38,479 nt of DNA from UBA8522 sp035528895 (lineage in GTDB: Bacteria; Acidobacteriota; Aminicenantia; Aminicenantales; UBA8522): contig DATKXS010000142.1 of the NCBI GenBank assembly GCA_035528895.1, positions 1-38,479 of the forward strand, in the 5' to 3' direction. This document shows positions 8,120-15,482 of the stretch, one piece after another. How positions within the stretch are numbered: position 1 is the stretch's first letter; the number at the start of each line of letters is the position of its first letter. The translations under genes were made by a program, and so were the position numbers. The notes below the pieces were generated by a model. It was not told the origin of the DNA. It saw nothing but the letters and a program-made list of their open reading frames with translations, and ran no database searches.

Positions 8120-8497
8120 TCAGGCCTCCTTCTCCCGGCCTGCGTCTTCGGCGCCGCCCCGGGCATGTTCACTGCGATTGTCCCCGCCGCCGTCTTTCCG
8201 GACCCAGGCCCGGAGGCCGAAGCGGTAGGCGGCCTTAGTCAGGGCGTGGGTAGCCGTCGGGCTGGTCAGGCCGACGAAAACTATGATGAGGCCCAGCTTG
8301 ACGCTGTTCAGCGTGAGTCCCTCGTGGATGATCAGGCCGAGGACGACCAGGATGATCCCCAGGGTGTCGCTTTTCCCCACGGCATGGGCCCGGCTGTAGA
8401 AGTCGGGCAGGCGGATGAGCCCGATGCTCCCGACCAGGAGGAAGAAAATGCCGATGCTGACGATGAAGTTGGCCACGACGAAGTTGAGCGGCGTCAT
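8120..8497 (-). CDS. mrpG: Na+/H+ antiporter subunit MrpG
   Basis: A 125-aa MnhG/MrpG protein with three helices (about 8-28, 45-60, 66-80). The signature GSIGLIRLPDFYSRAHAVGK lies at 23-42, followed by the SDTLG motif. A hydrophilic, charged tail from about 95 follows the last helix and is longer than usual. The start overlaps mrpF by ATGA at 8494-8497. It belongs to the small-subunit E-F-G module that opens Mbh and archaeal Mrp operons. Confidence 0.93.
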   Translation of the reverse strand: MTPLNFVVANFIVSIGIFFLLVGSIGLIRLPDFYSRAHAVGKSDTLGIILVVLGLIIHEGLTLNSVKLGLIIVFVGLTSPTATHALTKAAYRFGLRAWVRKDGGGDNRSEHARGGAEDAGREKEA

Positions 8498-8766
8498 TTC
8501 CCCCTCTTTCGGATAGCGCCCAGGTAGCGGGCCACGGCAATCGTGCCGATGAAGTTGAGGACGGCGTAGGCCAGGGTGATGTCGATGAACATGTCGAGGC
8601 GGTTGAAGATGAAGCCGATGACGACGATGAGAACCATGGTCTTCGTCCCGATGGCCGCGGCGCCCAGCATCCGGTCGAAAAGAGTCGGGCCGCGGAGAAC
8701 GCGATAGAGCGGAATGAGGATGACGACAGTCAGGATGACGCCGAGATATATATAATACTTATCCAT
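8494..8766 (-). CDS. mrpF: Na+/H+ antiporter subunit MrpF
   Basis: A 90-aa protein with three helices and the MrpF signature YRVLRGPTLFDRMLGAAAIG (21-40), followed by FNRLDMFIDITLAYAVLNFIG. The start at 8766 shares one base with the mrpE stop (TGATG), typical of coupled translation. Longer in-frame readings start inside mrpE and are rejected. It works with MrpE and MrpG as the E-F-G module. Confidence 0.93.
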   Translation of the reverse strand: MDKYYIYLGVILTVVILIPLYRVLRGPTLFDRMLGAAAIGTKTMVLIVVIGFIFNRLDMFIDITLAYAVLNFIGTIAVARYLGAIRKRGK

Positions 8767-9395
8767 CAGTTTCCCCTCCTCGACTTGAGGACGCGGGCGC
8801 GGCTGACGACCTGGCCCGGCGTCCGGTCGTAGAGACGGGCCACCTGGCCGGGCAGGGTGCCGTCCAAGATGCTGGAGTGGGAGGCGTCGATCAACGAATG
8901 GACGAGGAAAGCGTCGTCCTCGAGTTCGACGGTGATCGTCCCGGGGGTCAGCGTGATGGAATTGGCTAGAATGACGCGGGCGGCGATGGTCGGGAGTTTC
9001 GTCCGGAAGCGGACGAAGGAGGGGTTCACGGGCATCTTCGGGTTGAGGACGACGGCGGCCACCTGGAGCGAGGCGACGACGATCTGCCAGAGAAGCCAGG
9101 GAACGTAGACGAGCAGGCGCCGGAGCCGGATGGGCGCGCACTGGCAGAGGTCGTCCCGGATGAAGAAAAACTTGTTCAGCCGGAAGTTGACGGCGACGAC
9201 GGCCAGCGCGCAGGCGGCGCCCGCCCCGACATGGAAGGCGTCGTAGTGCCCGCTCATGAGGATCCAGAGGCCGAAGAGGAGGGCGAACTGGACGGCCAGG
9301 TTGCGGTAAAAGACGTAGGCGGCGCGCCGCGTCGGGAGGCGAAAGATGCGGAGGAATCCGGCGCCGCGCGCCCTGTCCCCCGCGTTTTCCGTCAT
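8766..9395 (-). CDS. mrpE: Na+/H+ antiporter subunit MrpE
   Basis: The first gene of the mrp operon, 209 aa with the start at 9395. The MnhE domain has two or three N-terminal helices (about 30-70 and 85-105) and the C-terminal soluble signature SITLTPGTITVELEDD followed by FLVHSLID. The start is chosen because CGAGGAAG lies about 7 bases upstream. The in-frame extension to 9512 would begin inside the promoter at 9490-9519 and is rich in Arg/Lys, unlike the family. The order E-F-G-D-E-B-C-D mirrors Pyrococcus mbhA-H without any hydrogenase gene. Confidence 0.91.
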   Translation of the reverse strand: MTENAGDRARGAGFLRIFRLPTRRAAYVFYRNLAVQFALLFGLWILMSGHYDAFHVGAGAACALAVVAVNFRLNKFFFIRDDLCQCAPIRLRRLLVYVPWLLWQIVVASLQVAAVVLNPKMPVNPSFVRFRTKLPTIAARVILANSITLTPGTITVELEDDAFLVHSLIDASHSSILDGTLPGQVARLYDRTPGQVVSRARVLKSRRGN

Positions 9396-9489
9396 TACTT
9401 TCTTCCTCGGAGGAGTCCTCTTGACCCTCCGTGTCTCGCCTCCGCGGCCGTCCTGTTTCTTTCGATCCGGGCGACGTCTAAAGCAAAAG

Positions 9490-9519
9490 AAAATACCATT
9501 ATTGGATGGCATCTGTCAA
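9490..9519 (-). promoter_or_regulatory. Sigma70-type promoter of the mrp operon
   Basis: Read on the minus strand: a perfect -35 TTGACA (9519-9514), an 18-base spacer and the -10 TATTTT (9495-9490). Predicted transcription starts near 9483, leaving a leader of about 90 bases before mrpE. It lies in the 177-base gap between queE and mrpE, so the antiporter genes can be transcribed apart from the que genes upstream. Confidence 0.6.
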
Positions 9520-9572
9520 AAAGAAGGGGATATCCACAAGGACTTTTTTATGATCGGCCCGGGGTGTCCTGG

Positions 9573-10202
9573 TCAGCGGGTGCGAAGGACCTTATGGAGC
9601 TGGGCGGAAATTCGGATATTGTCCAAGCCGGCGCCCAGGGCTTCCTTTATTAAAAAGAGCGCCCGCTTCTGGCTCCAGCGCCGGTTGGACTCGGGCTGGA
9701 GGATGATCGGGACACGGGGCGGGAAAGCGGCCCGCATTTTTCCGATGATCGCCAGGCTCAAGTCCCGGGTGACCACGAGCTTCACCTCCTTGGCCAGCCG
9801 CTGGAACTCCGGCCGGACGAGGTATTCTTTGGGTTTAGGCGAGACAGCCAACCAGTCGGCCGCTGTCGGATAGTACCGGGTGCCGTTGGTCTCTACCTGG
9901 ACGCGGCAGTGATCTCGCTTGAGCAGCCGGACCAGATGTCGGATGTCCTGCATGAACGGCTCTCCTCCGGTCAGGCAGACCCAGCGGGCAGGGTAACGTC
10001 GGCGGACCCGGCGGGTCTTTTCGAGCACCTCTTCGGCGGAAAACAGCCGGCCTCCCGTCCAGGCATATTTCGTGTCACAGAATGAGCACCTCCGGTCGCA
10101 GCCGGCGAGGCGGACAAAGACCGTCGGCTCGCCCTGCCGCATCCCTTCGCCCTGGATGGAGGGGAATACCTCAATGATCTTCAGAGTAGGCGGCACAGGC
10201 AT
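9573..10202 (-). CDS. queE: 7-carboxy-7-deazaguanine synthase QueE (radical SAM)
   Basis: Converts 6-carboxy-5,6,7,8-tetrahydropterin to 7-carboxy-7-deazaguanine with SAM, an Fe4S4 cluster and Mg2+. It is 209 aa. The N-terminal EVFPSIQGEG motif (11-20) and cluster ligands Cys35, Cys39 and Cys42 (GCDRRCSFCDTKYAW, CX3CX2C) are clear, followed by the SAM-binding TGGEP (about 98-102). NGTRYYP and SPKPKE are also family hallmarks. The start overlaps queD by 32 bases. It is last in the queC-D-E unit; mrp transcription restarts at its own promoter. Confidence 0.95.
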   Translation of the reverse strand: MPVPPTLKIIEVFPSIQGEGMRQGEPTVFVRLAGCDRRCSFCDTKYAWTGGRLFSAEEVLEKTRRVRRRYPARWVCLTGGEPFMQDIRHLVRLLKRDHCRVQVETNGTRYYPTAADWLAVSPKPKEYLVRPEFQRLAKEVKLVVTRDLSLAIIGKMRAAFPPRVPIILQPESNRRWSQKRALFLIKEALGAGLDNIRISAQLHKVLRTR

Positions 10203-10518
10203 CCTCGGATTCCCAAACGGTCACTTCGATAACCGGGAAGTCTTTCTTGAGTTCGCCGAAGAACTGTCGGGCGAGGTTCTCGGCCGAAGGGTTGAAAGGA
10301 TAGACATCGTTGAGCAGTGTGTGATCGGGCAGGACCTCGGTCAGCTTGGTCTTGATGCGGGTGAAGTCGATACCGATACCGGCCCGGTCGAGCTCCTTGA
10401 CTTCAAGCACGGCCTCGACCTGGAAGGTATGGCCGTGGATCTTCTCGCACTTGCCCTGGTATTCTTTGAGGAAATGCGCGGCCTGGAACTTTTCTCTGAC
10501 CCGGAGTTTCCAACTCAT
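10171..10518 (-). CDS. queD: 6-carboxy-5,6,7,8-tetrahydropterin synthase QueD
   Basis: Makes 6-carboxytetrahydropterin from dihydroneopterin triphosphate, the first committed queuosine step after GTP cyclohydrolase I. It is 115 aa, a PTPS fold. Zinc ligands His15 (AAHFL), His28 and His30 and the catalytic Cys24 occur in CEKIHGH. Asp65-His66 and Glu103 (VWESEDA) complete the active site. The ATG at 10518 overlaps the queC stop by ATGA. No folE is seen in the window. Confidence 0.95.
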   Translation of the reverse strand: MSWKLRVREKFQAAHFLKEYQGKCEKIHGHTFQVEAVLEVKELDRAGIGIDFTRIKTKLTEVLPDHTLLNDVYPFNPSAENLARQFFGELKKDFPVIEVTVWESEDACAAYSEDH

Positions 10519-11219
10519 ATTTTCCCTTCCTTTCTCAACCTGACGAGGAGATGGTCCGTCGTCCCGACCTCCCGCCAGGCCCTCTGCCGGAGCAGGCAGG
10601 AGGAGCAGCGCCGACAGGGGACCTCGCTTCCGCCGTAGCAGGAGACGGAGAAGGAATAGTCCGCGCCCAGACTGAGTCCCTTCCGGATGATCTCGGACTT
10701 CCTCATCCGGAGGAGGGGCGCGATGATCCTGATCGGACGGCCTTTTGAACGGGCCCCGGTTCCCAGGTCGATCGCCCGTTCCATGGCCCGGATGAAGGAC
10801 CCGCGCGTGTCCGGGTAGTGGGGGGAGTCGATCGTGTTGAACCCACAGACGATGTCGGCGGGTCCCCGGGCTTCCGCCCAGGCGGCGGCCAGCGCCAGGA
10901 AAATCCCGTTCCGGAAGGGGACATAAGTCAGAGGAATGCCTGCTGCGAAATCCTCGGGGCGCCGGAATCTGGGGAGGGGAATGGAGGCGTCCGTCAGGGC
11001 CGAGCCGCCGATTTGACGGAGGTCGATCTTGAGGACCGTATGAGGAACACGGAGCCGTCCCGTCAATCGGCGGGCCAGGGACAGCTCGACTTTGTGACGC
11101 TGGCCGTAATTGAAGCTGAGCGCCCGAACCTGTGCATAAGAATCCCGCGCCCAGTACAGGGCCGTCGTCGAGTCAATCCCGCCGGAATAGAGTACGAGAG
11201 CGGTCTTGGGCTTGATCAT
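10515..11219 (-). CDS. queC: 7-cyano-7-deazaguanine (preQ0) synthase QueC
   Basis: ATP-dependent conversion of 7-carboxy-7-deazaguanine to preQ0. It is 234 aa from ATG 11219. The PP-loop SGGIDS lies at 12-17, followed by NYGQRH (38-43) and the conserved CGFNTIDSPHYPD. Four zinc cysteines sit at Cys194, Cys202, Cys205 and Cys208 (PCRRCSSC). The start at 11219 is preferred because GGAAG precedes it; an in-frame TTG at 11258 would add 13 residues without family support. It is divergent from the 271-aa gene at 11323 across about 100 bases. Confidence 0.94.
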   Translation of the reverse strand: MIKPKTALVLYSGGIDSTTALYWARDSYAQVRALSFNYGQRHKVELSLARRLTGRLRVPHTVLKIDLRQIGGSALTDASIPLPRFRRPEDFAAGIPLTYVPFRNGIFLALAAAWAEARGPADIVCGFNTIDSPHYPDTRGSFIRAMERAIDLGTGARSKGRPIRIIAPLLRMRKSEIIRKGLSLGADYSFSVSCYGGSEVPCRRCSSCLLRQRAWREVGTTDHLLVRLRKEGKI

Positions 11220-11322
11220 GCTGCTTCCGATGGTAAAGAAGACGGCCTCTTTTTTCAAGCGAATTAGGGCGCCGGGTTTTCTTTACTTGAGGTGGCCTTT
11301 CTGACATACTAGGGCTTCACCG

Positions 11323-12138
11323 ATGAGCGAAAAAGGCACGCCCGGGATGTCGGATCTGCTCAGCCGAGCGGCACAGGGATTGGAGATCACGACCCGGGAT
11401 GACCAGGACGAATTCACTTCCTTCCTGGATGCCGCGAAAATAAGCCGCCGAAACGGCGGGCGACTGCGCCTGCTAGACACCGGGAAATTCAATGCCTTCG
11501 AGCTCGAATGGCTGGCCGAGGCCGGAGCCGATCTTTACACTTCGGATAAAACTCGCCCGGATAGGACGGAGCTCGATCTCCTGGCCAAGGCCTCGGCCAG
11601 GGGAAACGCCGTCATCGCCCTATTTTATTATGGTGAGCTGACCGGAGACCCGGCGGACGTCTCCTCGTCGTGGGGCTTTCTCCGGGAAATCGGCCGGAGC
11701 GGCATCGATATTCATCTCTCGAGCCGCGAAAAACCTCGTGACCTGGCTGAGCTGGCCGGCCTGGCAGCTGCCTGCCGCAAGGCCGGAAGCCGAGTGGTTT
11801 ATTATCATCATGGTCTGCCTGAAGCCGGCCTCGAGGCCCTGGCCCGGGCGGGCGGCTGGATTCATCTTTCCGCTGAGGGCCTCGATGAGGCGGCAGCAGC
11901 AGCTCTCCTGGAAGATACGGTCCGTGCAGCCTCGGCCGCTGGATCAGGCGTCGTCCTCCATCTGGAAAGAGGGTTGCCCGTAGAGACCTTGCGTGGCCTC
12001 TTCAAGGCCGGAGCCTTTCTCCTCTTTAAGATACCTCCGAGCGACTGGAAATCTACGCTTCGAGCCCTTGAGCGAAGGGCGTGCCGGAGGAAATTGGACC
12101 TTCGGTCCTATTATCTCCACACGACCTTTTTGCCCTGA
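11323..12138 (+). CDS. Unrecognised 271-aa cytosolic protein
   Basis: I do not recognise this family. The protein is soluble: no signal peptide or membrane helix. It shows a repeating alpha/beta rhythm of short hydrophobic strands (GRLRLLDTG, ADLYTSD, AVIALFYYG, SRVVYYHHG, SGVVLHLERG, GAFLLFKI) spaced by helices, as in TIM-barrel or PHP-like folds, but no metal or phosphate motif stands out beyond YYHHG (about 164-168). Codon use resembles the neighbours and the frame is unbroken, so it is probably a real gene. The ATG at 11323 has no clear Shine-Dalgarno; Met9 at 11347 is an alternative. It lies 105 bases before the V-ATPase genes and may be co-transcribed. The stop lies in a 6-bp stem (12134-12154). 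Confidence 0.75.
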   Translation: MSEKGTPGMSDLLSRAAQGLEITTRDDQDEFTSFLDAAKISRRNGGRLRLLDTGKFNAFELEWLAEAGADLYTSDKTRPDRTELDLLAKASARGNAVIALFYYGELTGDPADVSSSWGFLREIGRSGIDIHLSSREKPRDLAELAGLAAACRKAGSRVVYYHHGLPEAGLEALARAGGWIHLSAEGLDEAAAAALLEDTVRAASAAGSGVVLHLERGLPVETLRGLFKAGAFLLFKIPPSDWKSTLRALERRACRRKLDLRSYYLHTTFLP

Positions 12139-12243
12139 CCGACACGCTGTCAGGTTGGATATCAGTTATACGCTTAAAATGGTTTAGAATTCTATGATGA
12201 GCTGTGATTATATAGAATAAGGATGGAAGACGAGGTTACGGGG

Positions 12244-12603
12244 ATGAACGGTGACGCTAAAAAGAGCCCGGCTCTGGAAGCGCTGGACAGGGTCCGTGAG
12301 GCCGAAGAAAGAGCGAAGGCGATCATCCGCGAAGCCCGGGAGAAGACCGCGGTCCAAATCGTCGAGGAGGCCGCGGAGGCCGCGGAGGAGATCAAGCAAA
12401 GGTCTCTCGCCGAGGCTAAGAAAGAGGCGGATGACCGGAAAAAGGCCATCCTCGAACGGGCTCACCAGGAAGCCGAGGCCATCCGGGCCGAGACCGAAGC
12501 GGAGCTCGCCACCCTGCGGCGCCAAGCCGGCGCAGTCCTTGAAGAAGCGGTCAAAAAGGTCGGGCTGAAGATCCGGAAATTCCTGGGGGGAGGGTCGGTT
12601 TAA
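12244..12603 (+). CDS. V/A-type ATPase subunit H/G (peripheral stalk)
   Basis: A 119-aa, almost wholly helical, charged coiled-coil protein beginning ALEALDRVREAEERAKAIIREAR, typical of the archaeal H (bacterial G) stalk subunit. It pairs with subunit E to form the peripheral stalks tying the A3B3 head to subunit I. The ATG at 12244 is preferred because GAGG at 12232-12235 lies 8 bases upstream; an in-frame ATG at 12223 has AAGG directly abutting it. It is the first gene of the ATPase operon; the subunit I gene begins 3 bases after its stop. Confidence 0.88.
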   Translation: MNGDAKKSPALEALDRVREAEERAKAIIREAREKTAVQIVEEAAEAAEEIKQRSLAEAKKEADDRKKAILERAHQEAEAIRAETEAELATLRRQAGAVLEEAVKKVGLKIRKFLGGGSV

Positions 12604-12606
12604 AAC

Positions 12607-14517
12607 ATGGGCATCTCCAGGATGGAGAAGGTCCAGGTCCTGGCCCATTCATCCGTCAAAATGCCGCTTCTGGCCTCGCTCCAGCAAGCGGGTATCGTCC
12701 AGCTTGAGGAGGTCCCGCGGGAGGCTTTCGGGTTGAGCCTTTCCCCTGTTGAGATTTCAGCCTTAGACCAGCTCCTCCGCCGTTTGAAAGACGGCCTGGA
12801 TTTTCTCTCGCTAGGGGAGAAAAAAGGACTCCTGGACAAGCTAATGGCGCAGAAGCCGACGCTGACCCCGGAAGTCCGCGAAGAGCTCGGCAGCTTTTCT
12901 TATCTCCCGGTCCTGGAGGAGATCGAGAGGCTTGTGGCCGAACACCAGGAGCTTCTCTTCCGGCTCAAGCTGCTCGAGAAGGAGGTCGAATTTCTCCTGC
13001 CCCTGGACGAGCTGGACCTTCCACTCTCCCATTTCCGTTCGGACGGAGATTGGGAATTCAGGTTGGGAACTCTCCCGCGTTCCCAGGAAGAGCCGTTCCT
13101 CAAGATGGCCGGCGAGAATCCCGTCTGGCATCGATTTATCATCGCGGAAAAGAGGCACTTTCTGACTCTCCTCCTCTTTCTGGAAGCCGATGAGGGCCTG
13201 ATCGAAGAGAAGCTCAAGGACCTTCAGTTCAGCCCTGTCTATATCGCCGACCCGATCCTCGACAGGGCGGCTGAACGAATGCGGGTCGTGGATGTCATCG
13301 ACAGGAACCGCCGGGAGATCGAGGAGATCAAGGCCCGGATCGCCGAGCTGGACAAGGAATCGGAAGGGCTCGCTGATCAGCGCGAAAAATTGGGCCGGCT
13401 CTACGACCTCTTTTATAACGAGCGGCAGAAGATCGCCTCCTCCGGGTTTCTGGGAGAGACGGAAAAGGTCATTTATCTCGAAGGCTGGATCAGGGCCGCC
13501 GACGTGCCCAAACTCCGGTCGGCCCTGGAACCGTACTCCGGAGCCGGCGAGCTGTATCTGCGTCCGCCCCTGCCCGAGGAAGATCCTCCGGTCATTCTGG
13601 ATAATCCCCGGCTGGTCCGTCCCTTCGAGATCATCACCACTCTCTATGGCCTCCCCCAGCGCGGCACCATAGATCCGACGATTACGCTGGCGCCGTTCTT
13701 TTTCATCTTCGTCGGGTTATGCTTGAGCGAGGCGGGCTACGGAGCTGTGATCACCCTGTTGAGCCTCCTCTACCTCAAATTCGGCAAGCCGAAGGGCACT
13801 GCATTGCTTTTTGCCAGGCTTTTGCTGCTCCTGGGAATATCGAACATCATCCTCGGGACGCTGGTCGGAAGCTGGTTCGGATTTCCCATCCGGCAGCTCC
13901 TCCTCCTCGACCCGCTCCTCGATCCGATGAAATTCATCATCCTGGCGCTCGCCCTGGGTTTCATCCAGGTCTGGCTGGGCACGCTTCTGAGCTTGATCAG
14001 CGGGTTGAAACAGAAGAACTACCTCCAGTCGATCCTCGTCCAGGGCGGGTGGCTGCTCCTCGTACCCGCGCTCATCGTCTATGCGCTGACCAAGCAGAAA
14101 ATCGCCGGCATCTTGGCCCTCGTCGGAGCGGCCGGAGTCGTCTTTTTCGCCGCGCCTAAGCGGAATCCCTTCGCCCGCTTCTTCGGAGGGCTTTACAGCC
14201 TCTACGACATTTCCAAGTACCTGGGGGATATCCTTTCCTACACGCGGCTCTTCGCCCTCGGGCTGTCCACGGGTGTGATCGCCATGGTTGTCAACACGCT
14301 CGCCCACACGGCGCTCGGCATCCCCTGGCTCGGCTGGCTGCTCGCCGGCCTGATCTTTCTCGGAGGGCACACATTCAACCTGGCCATCAGCTTTCTCGGG
14401 GCGTTCGTCCACTCGATGCGCCTCCAGTTCGTCGAGTTCTTCACCCGGTTCTTTCAGCCCGGGGGGAAGCCCTTCCGGCCGTTCCGGATGGAGGGAAAAT
14501 ATATCGATTTCGTTTGA
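12607..14517 (+). CDS. V/A-type ATPase subunit I (a-type stator/ion channel)
   Basis: 636 aa. The N-terminal cytoplasmic half (to about 345) holds long coiled coils that contact the stalks. The C-terminal half holds about eight helices forming the ion half-channels. The region PTITLAPFFFIFVGLCLSEAGYG marks the transition. Arg547 in SYTRLFALGLSTG and Arg605 in HSMRLQFVEFF are the conserved channel arginines next to the K-ring carboxylate. Length and layout fit archaeal-type I subunits. A 38-base gap with an AGGAGG-like site precedes the K subunit gene. Confidence 0.95.
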   Translation: MGISRMEKVQVLAHSSVKMPLLASLQQAGIVQLEEVPREAFGLSLSPVEISALDQLLRRLKDGLDFLSLGEKKGLLDKLMAQKPTLTPEVREELGSFSYLPVLEEIERLVAEHQELLFRLKLLEKEVEFLLPLDELDLPLSHFRSDGDWEFRLGTLPRSQEEPFLKMAGENPVWHRFIIAEKRHFLTLLLFLEADEGLIEEKLKDLQFSPVYIADPILDRAAERMRVVDVIDRNRREIEEIKARIAELDKESEGLADQREKLGRLYDLFYNERQKIASSGFLGETEKVIYLEGWIRAADVPKLRSALEPYSGAGELYLRPPLPEEDPPVILDNPRLVRPFEIITTLYGLPQRGTIDPTITLAPFFFIFVGLCLSEAGYGAVITLLSLLYLKFGKPKGTALLFARLLLLLGISNIILGTLVGSWFGFPIRQLLLLDPLLDPMKFIILALALGFIQVWLGTLLSLISGLKQKNYLQSILVQGGWLLLVPALIVYALTKQKIAGILALVGAAGVVFFAAPKRNPFARFFGGLYSLYDISKYLGDILSYTRLFALGLSTGVIAMVVNTLAHTALGIPWLGWLLAGLIFLGGHTFNLAISFLGAFVHSMRLQFVEFFTRFFQPGGKPFRPFRMEGKYIDFV

Positions 14518-14555
14518 ACAGATCGTTGGCCAATGAAGAGTAGGAGGTAAGAACG

Positions 14556-15029
14556 ATGGACTTAGGGTTGACCTTAGCAATCTTCGGCGGGGCCATCGCC
14601 TTCGTGTTCGCGGGCAGCGGCTCCGCGATCGGTGTCGGCCTGGCCGGCCAGGCGGCCAGCGGCGTCATGAGCGAGGACCCGGAGAAATTCGGCAGCCTCC
14701 TCCTCCTCGTCGCTCTCCCCGGCACCCAGGGCATTTATGGATTCCTGACCTGGTTCTTGGTTGTCCTCAAGCTGGGACTGCTGGCGGGCACCAGGGCCAC
14801 TCCCACAGTTCATCAGGGATGGCAGATCCTGATCGCCTGTCTTCCGGTGGCTTTCGTCGGGTTCCTGTCGGCCATCCATCAGGGCAAAGTCTGCGCGACC
14901 GGTGTCTACATGATAGCCAAGCAGCCTAAAGACCTGGCCAAGCCCATTGTGCTGGCGGCCCTGGTGGAGACCTATGCGGTGCTGGGCCTGCTCACCACGG
15001 TCCTGTTGCTCAACAGCGTGATATTCTGA
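14556..15029 (+). CDS. V/A-type ATPase subunit K (rotor ring) with Na+ ligand set
   Basis: 157 aa, two fused helical hairpins as in Enterococcus hirae NtpK. The residues known to bind Na+ in NtpK all have counterparts: Leu54, Thr57, Gln58 and Tyr61 in LPGTQGIYG, Gln109 in HQGKV, and the carboxylate Glu138 in LVETYA. The first hairpin has no ion-binding carboxylate, so each protomer carries one site, which lowers the ion:ATP ratio. Na+ specificity is inferred from these residues; the ring could also carry protons. The start is preceded by TAGGAGGTAAG. Confidence 0.95.
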   Translation: MDLGLTLAIFGGAIAFVFAGSGSAIGVGLAGQAASGVMSEDPEKFGSLLLLVALPGTQGIYGFLTWFLVVLKLGLLAGTRATPTVHQGWQILIACLPVAFVGFLSAIHQGKVCATGVYMIAKQPKDLAKPIVLAALVETYAVLGLLTTVLLLNSVIF

Positions 15030-15056
15030 GCGTTCGAAGAGGGTAAAGGCAGGACC

Positions 15057-15473
15057 ATGAGCTTAGAGAATATCGTCGAAAAAATCATTGCCGAGGGGAA
15101 AGCCGAAGCGGAAAGGATCGCCCAGGAAAGCCGGAAAAAAGCCGCAGACATCCGGACTGCAGCTGAGAAGGAAGCGGCCGAGGGAGCCGCCGCACACCTG
15201 AAGGAAACCGAACGGGAAGCCTCCCTTCAGGCAAATCAGATCAGGGCCCAAGCCCGGCTGGAAAAGAAGATCGCTCTCCTTCGGCAAAAGAGAGAGCTCC
15301 TGGATGAGGTACTGAGGAAAGCGTTCAGCCAAACGGCTCCGGAGGAAATCCGGCTTAAGAGACAGGTCGTGGTCAAGGACGGCATCAGGGAGGAACCCTT
15401 CGAGCCGGACAGGCTGCTCGAAGAGCTGCGCCCGCGGCTGGAAAGAGACATCTTGGAGGCCCTCAAGATCTGA
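15057..15473 (+). CDS. V/A-type ATPase subunit E, unusually short
   Basis: 138 aa; typical E subunits are about 180-200 aa. Residues 1-85 form the usual Ala/Glu/Lys-rich stalk coiled coil (KIIAEGKAEAERIAQES). The C-terminus FEPDRLLEELRPRLERDILEAL resembles the end of the E globular domain, but the stretch between (about 95-110) is compressed, as if some 40-50 residues of the globular domain were lost. The frame is intact and the position between K and C is canonical, so the short form is probably functional. It pairs with the H/G protein. Confidence 0.87.
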   Translation: MSLENIVEKIIAEGKAEAERIAQESRKKAADIRTAAEKEAAEGAAAHLKETEREASLQANQIRAQARLEKKIALLRQKRELLDEVLRKAFSQTAPEEIRLKRQVVVKDGIREEPFEPDRLLEELRPRLERDILEALKI

Positions 15474-15482
15474 AAAAAGCCG

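Noticed and set aside
12139..12222. Promoter of the V-ATPase operon.
   Set aside because: TTGGAT, TAAAAT and TAGAAT boxes exist, but none has 16-18 base spacing, so no pair can be called; the operon may also read through from the gene at 11323.
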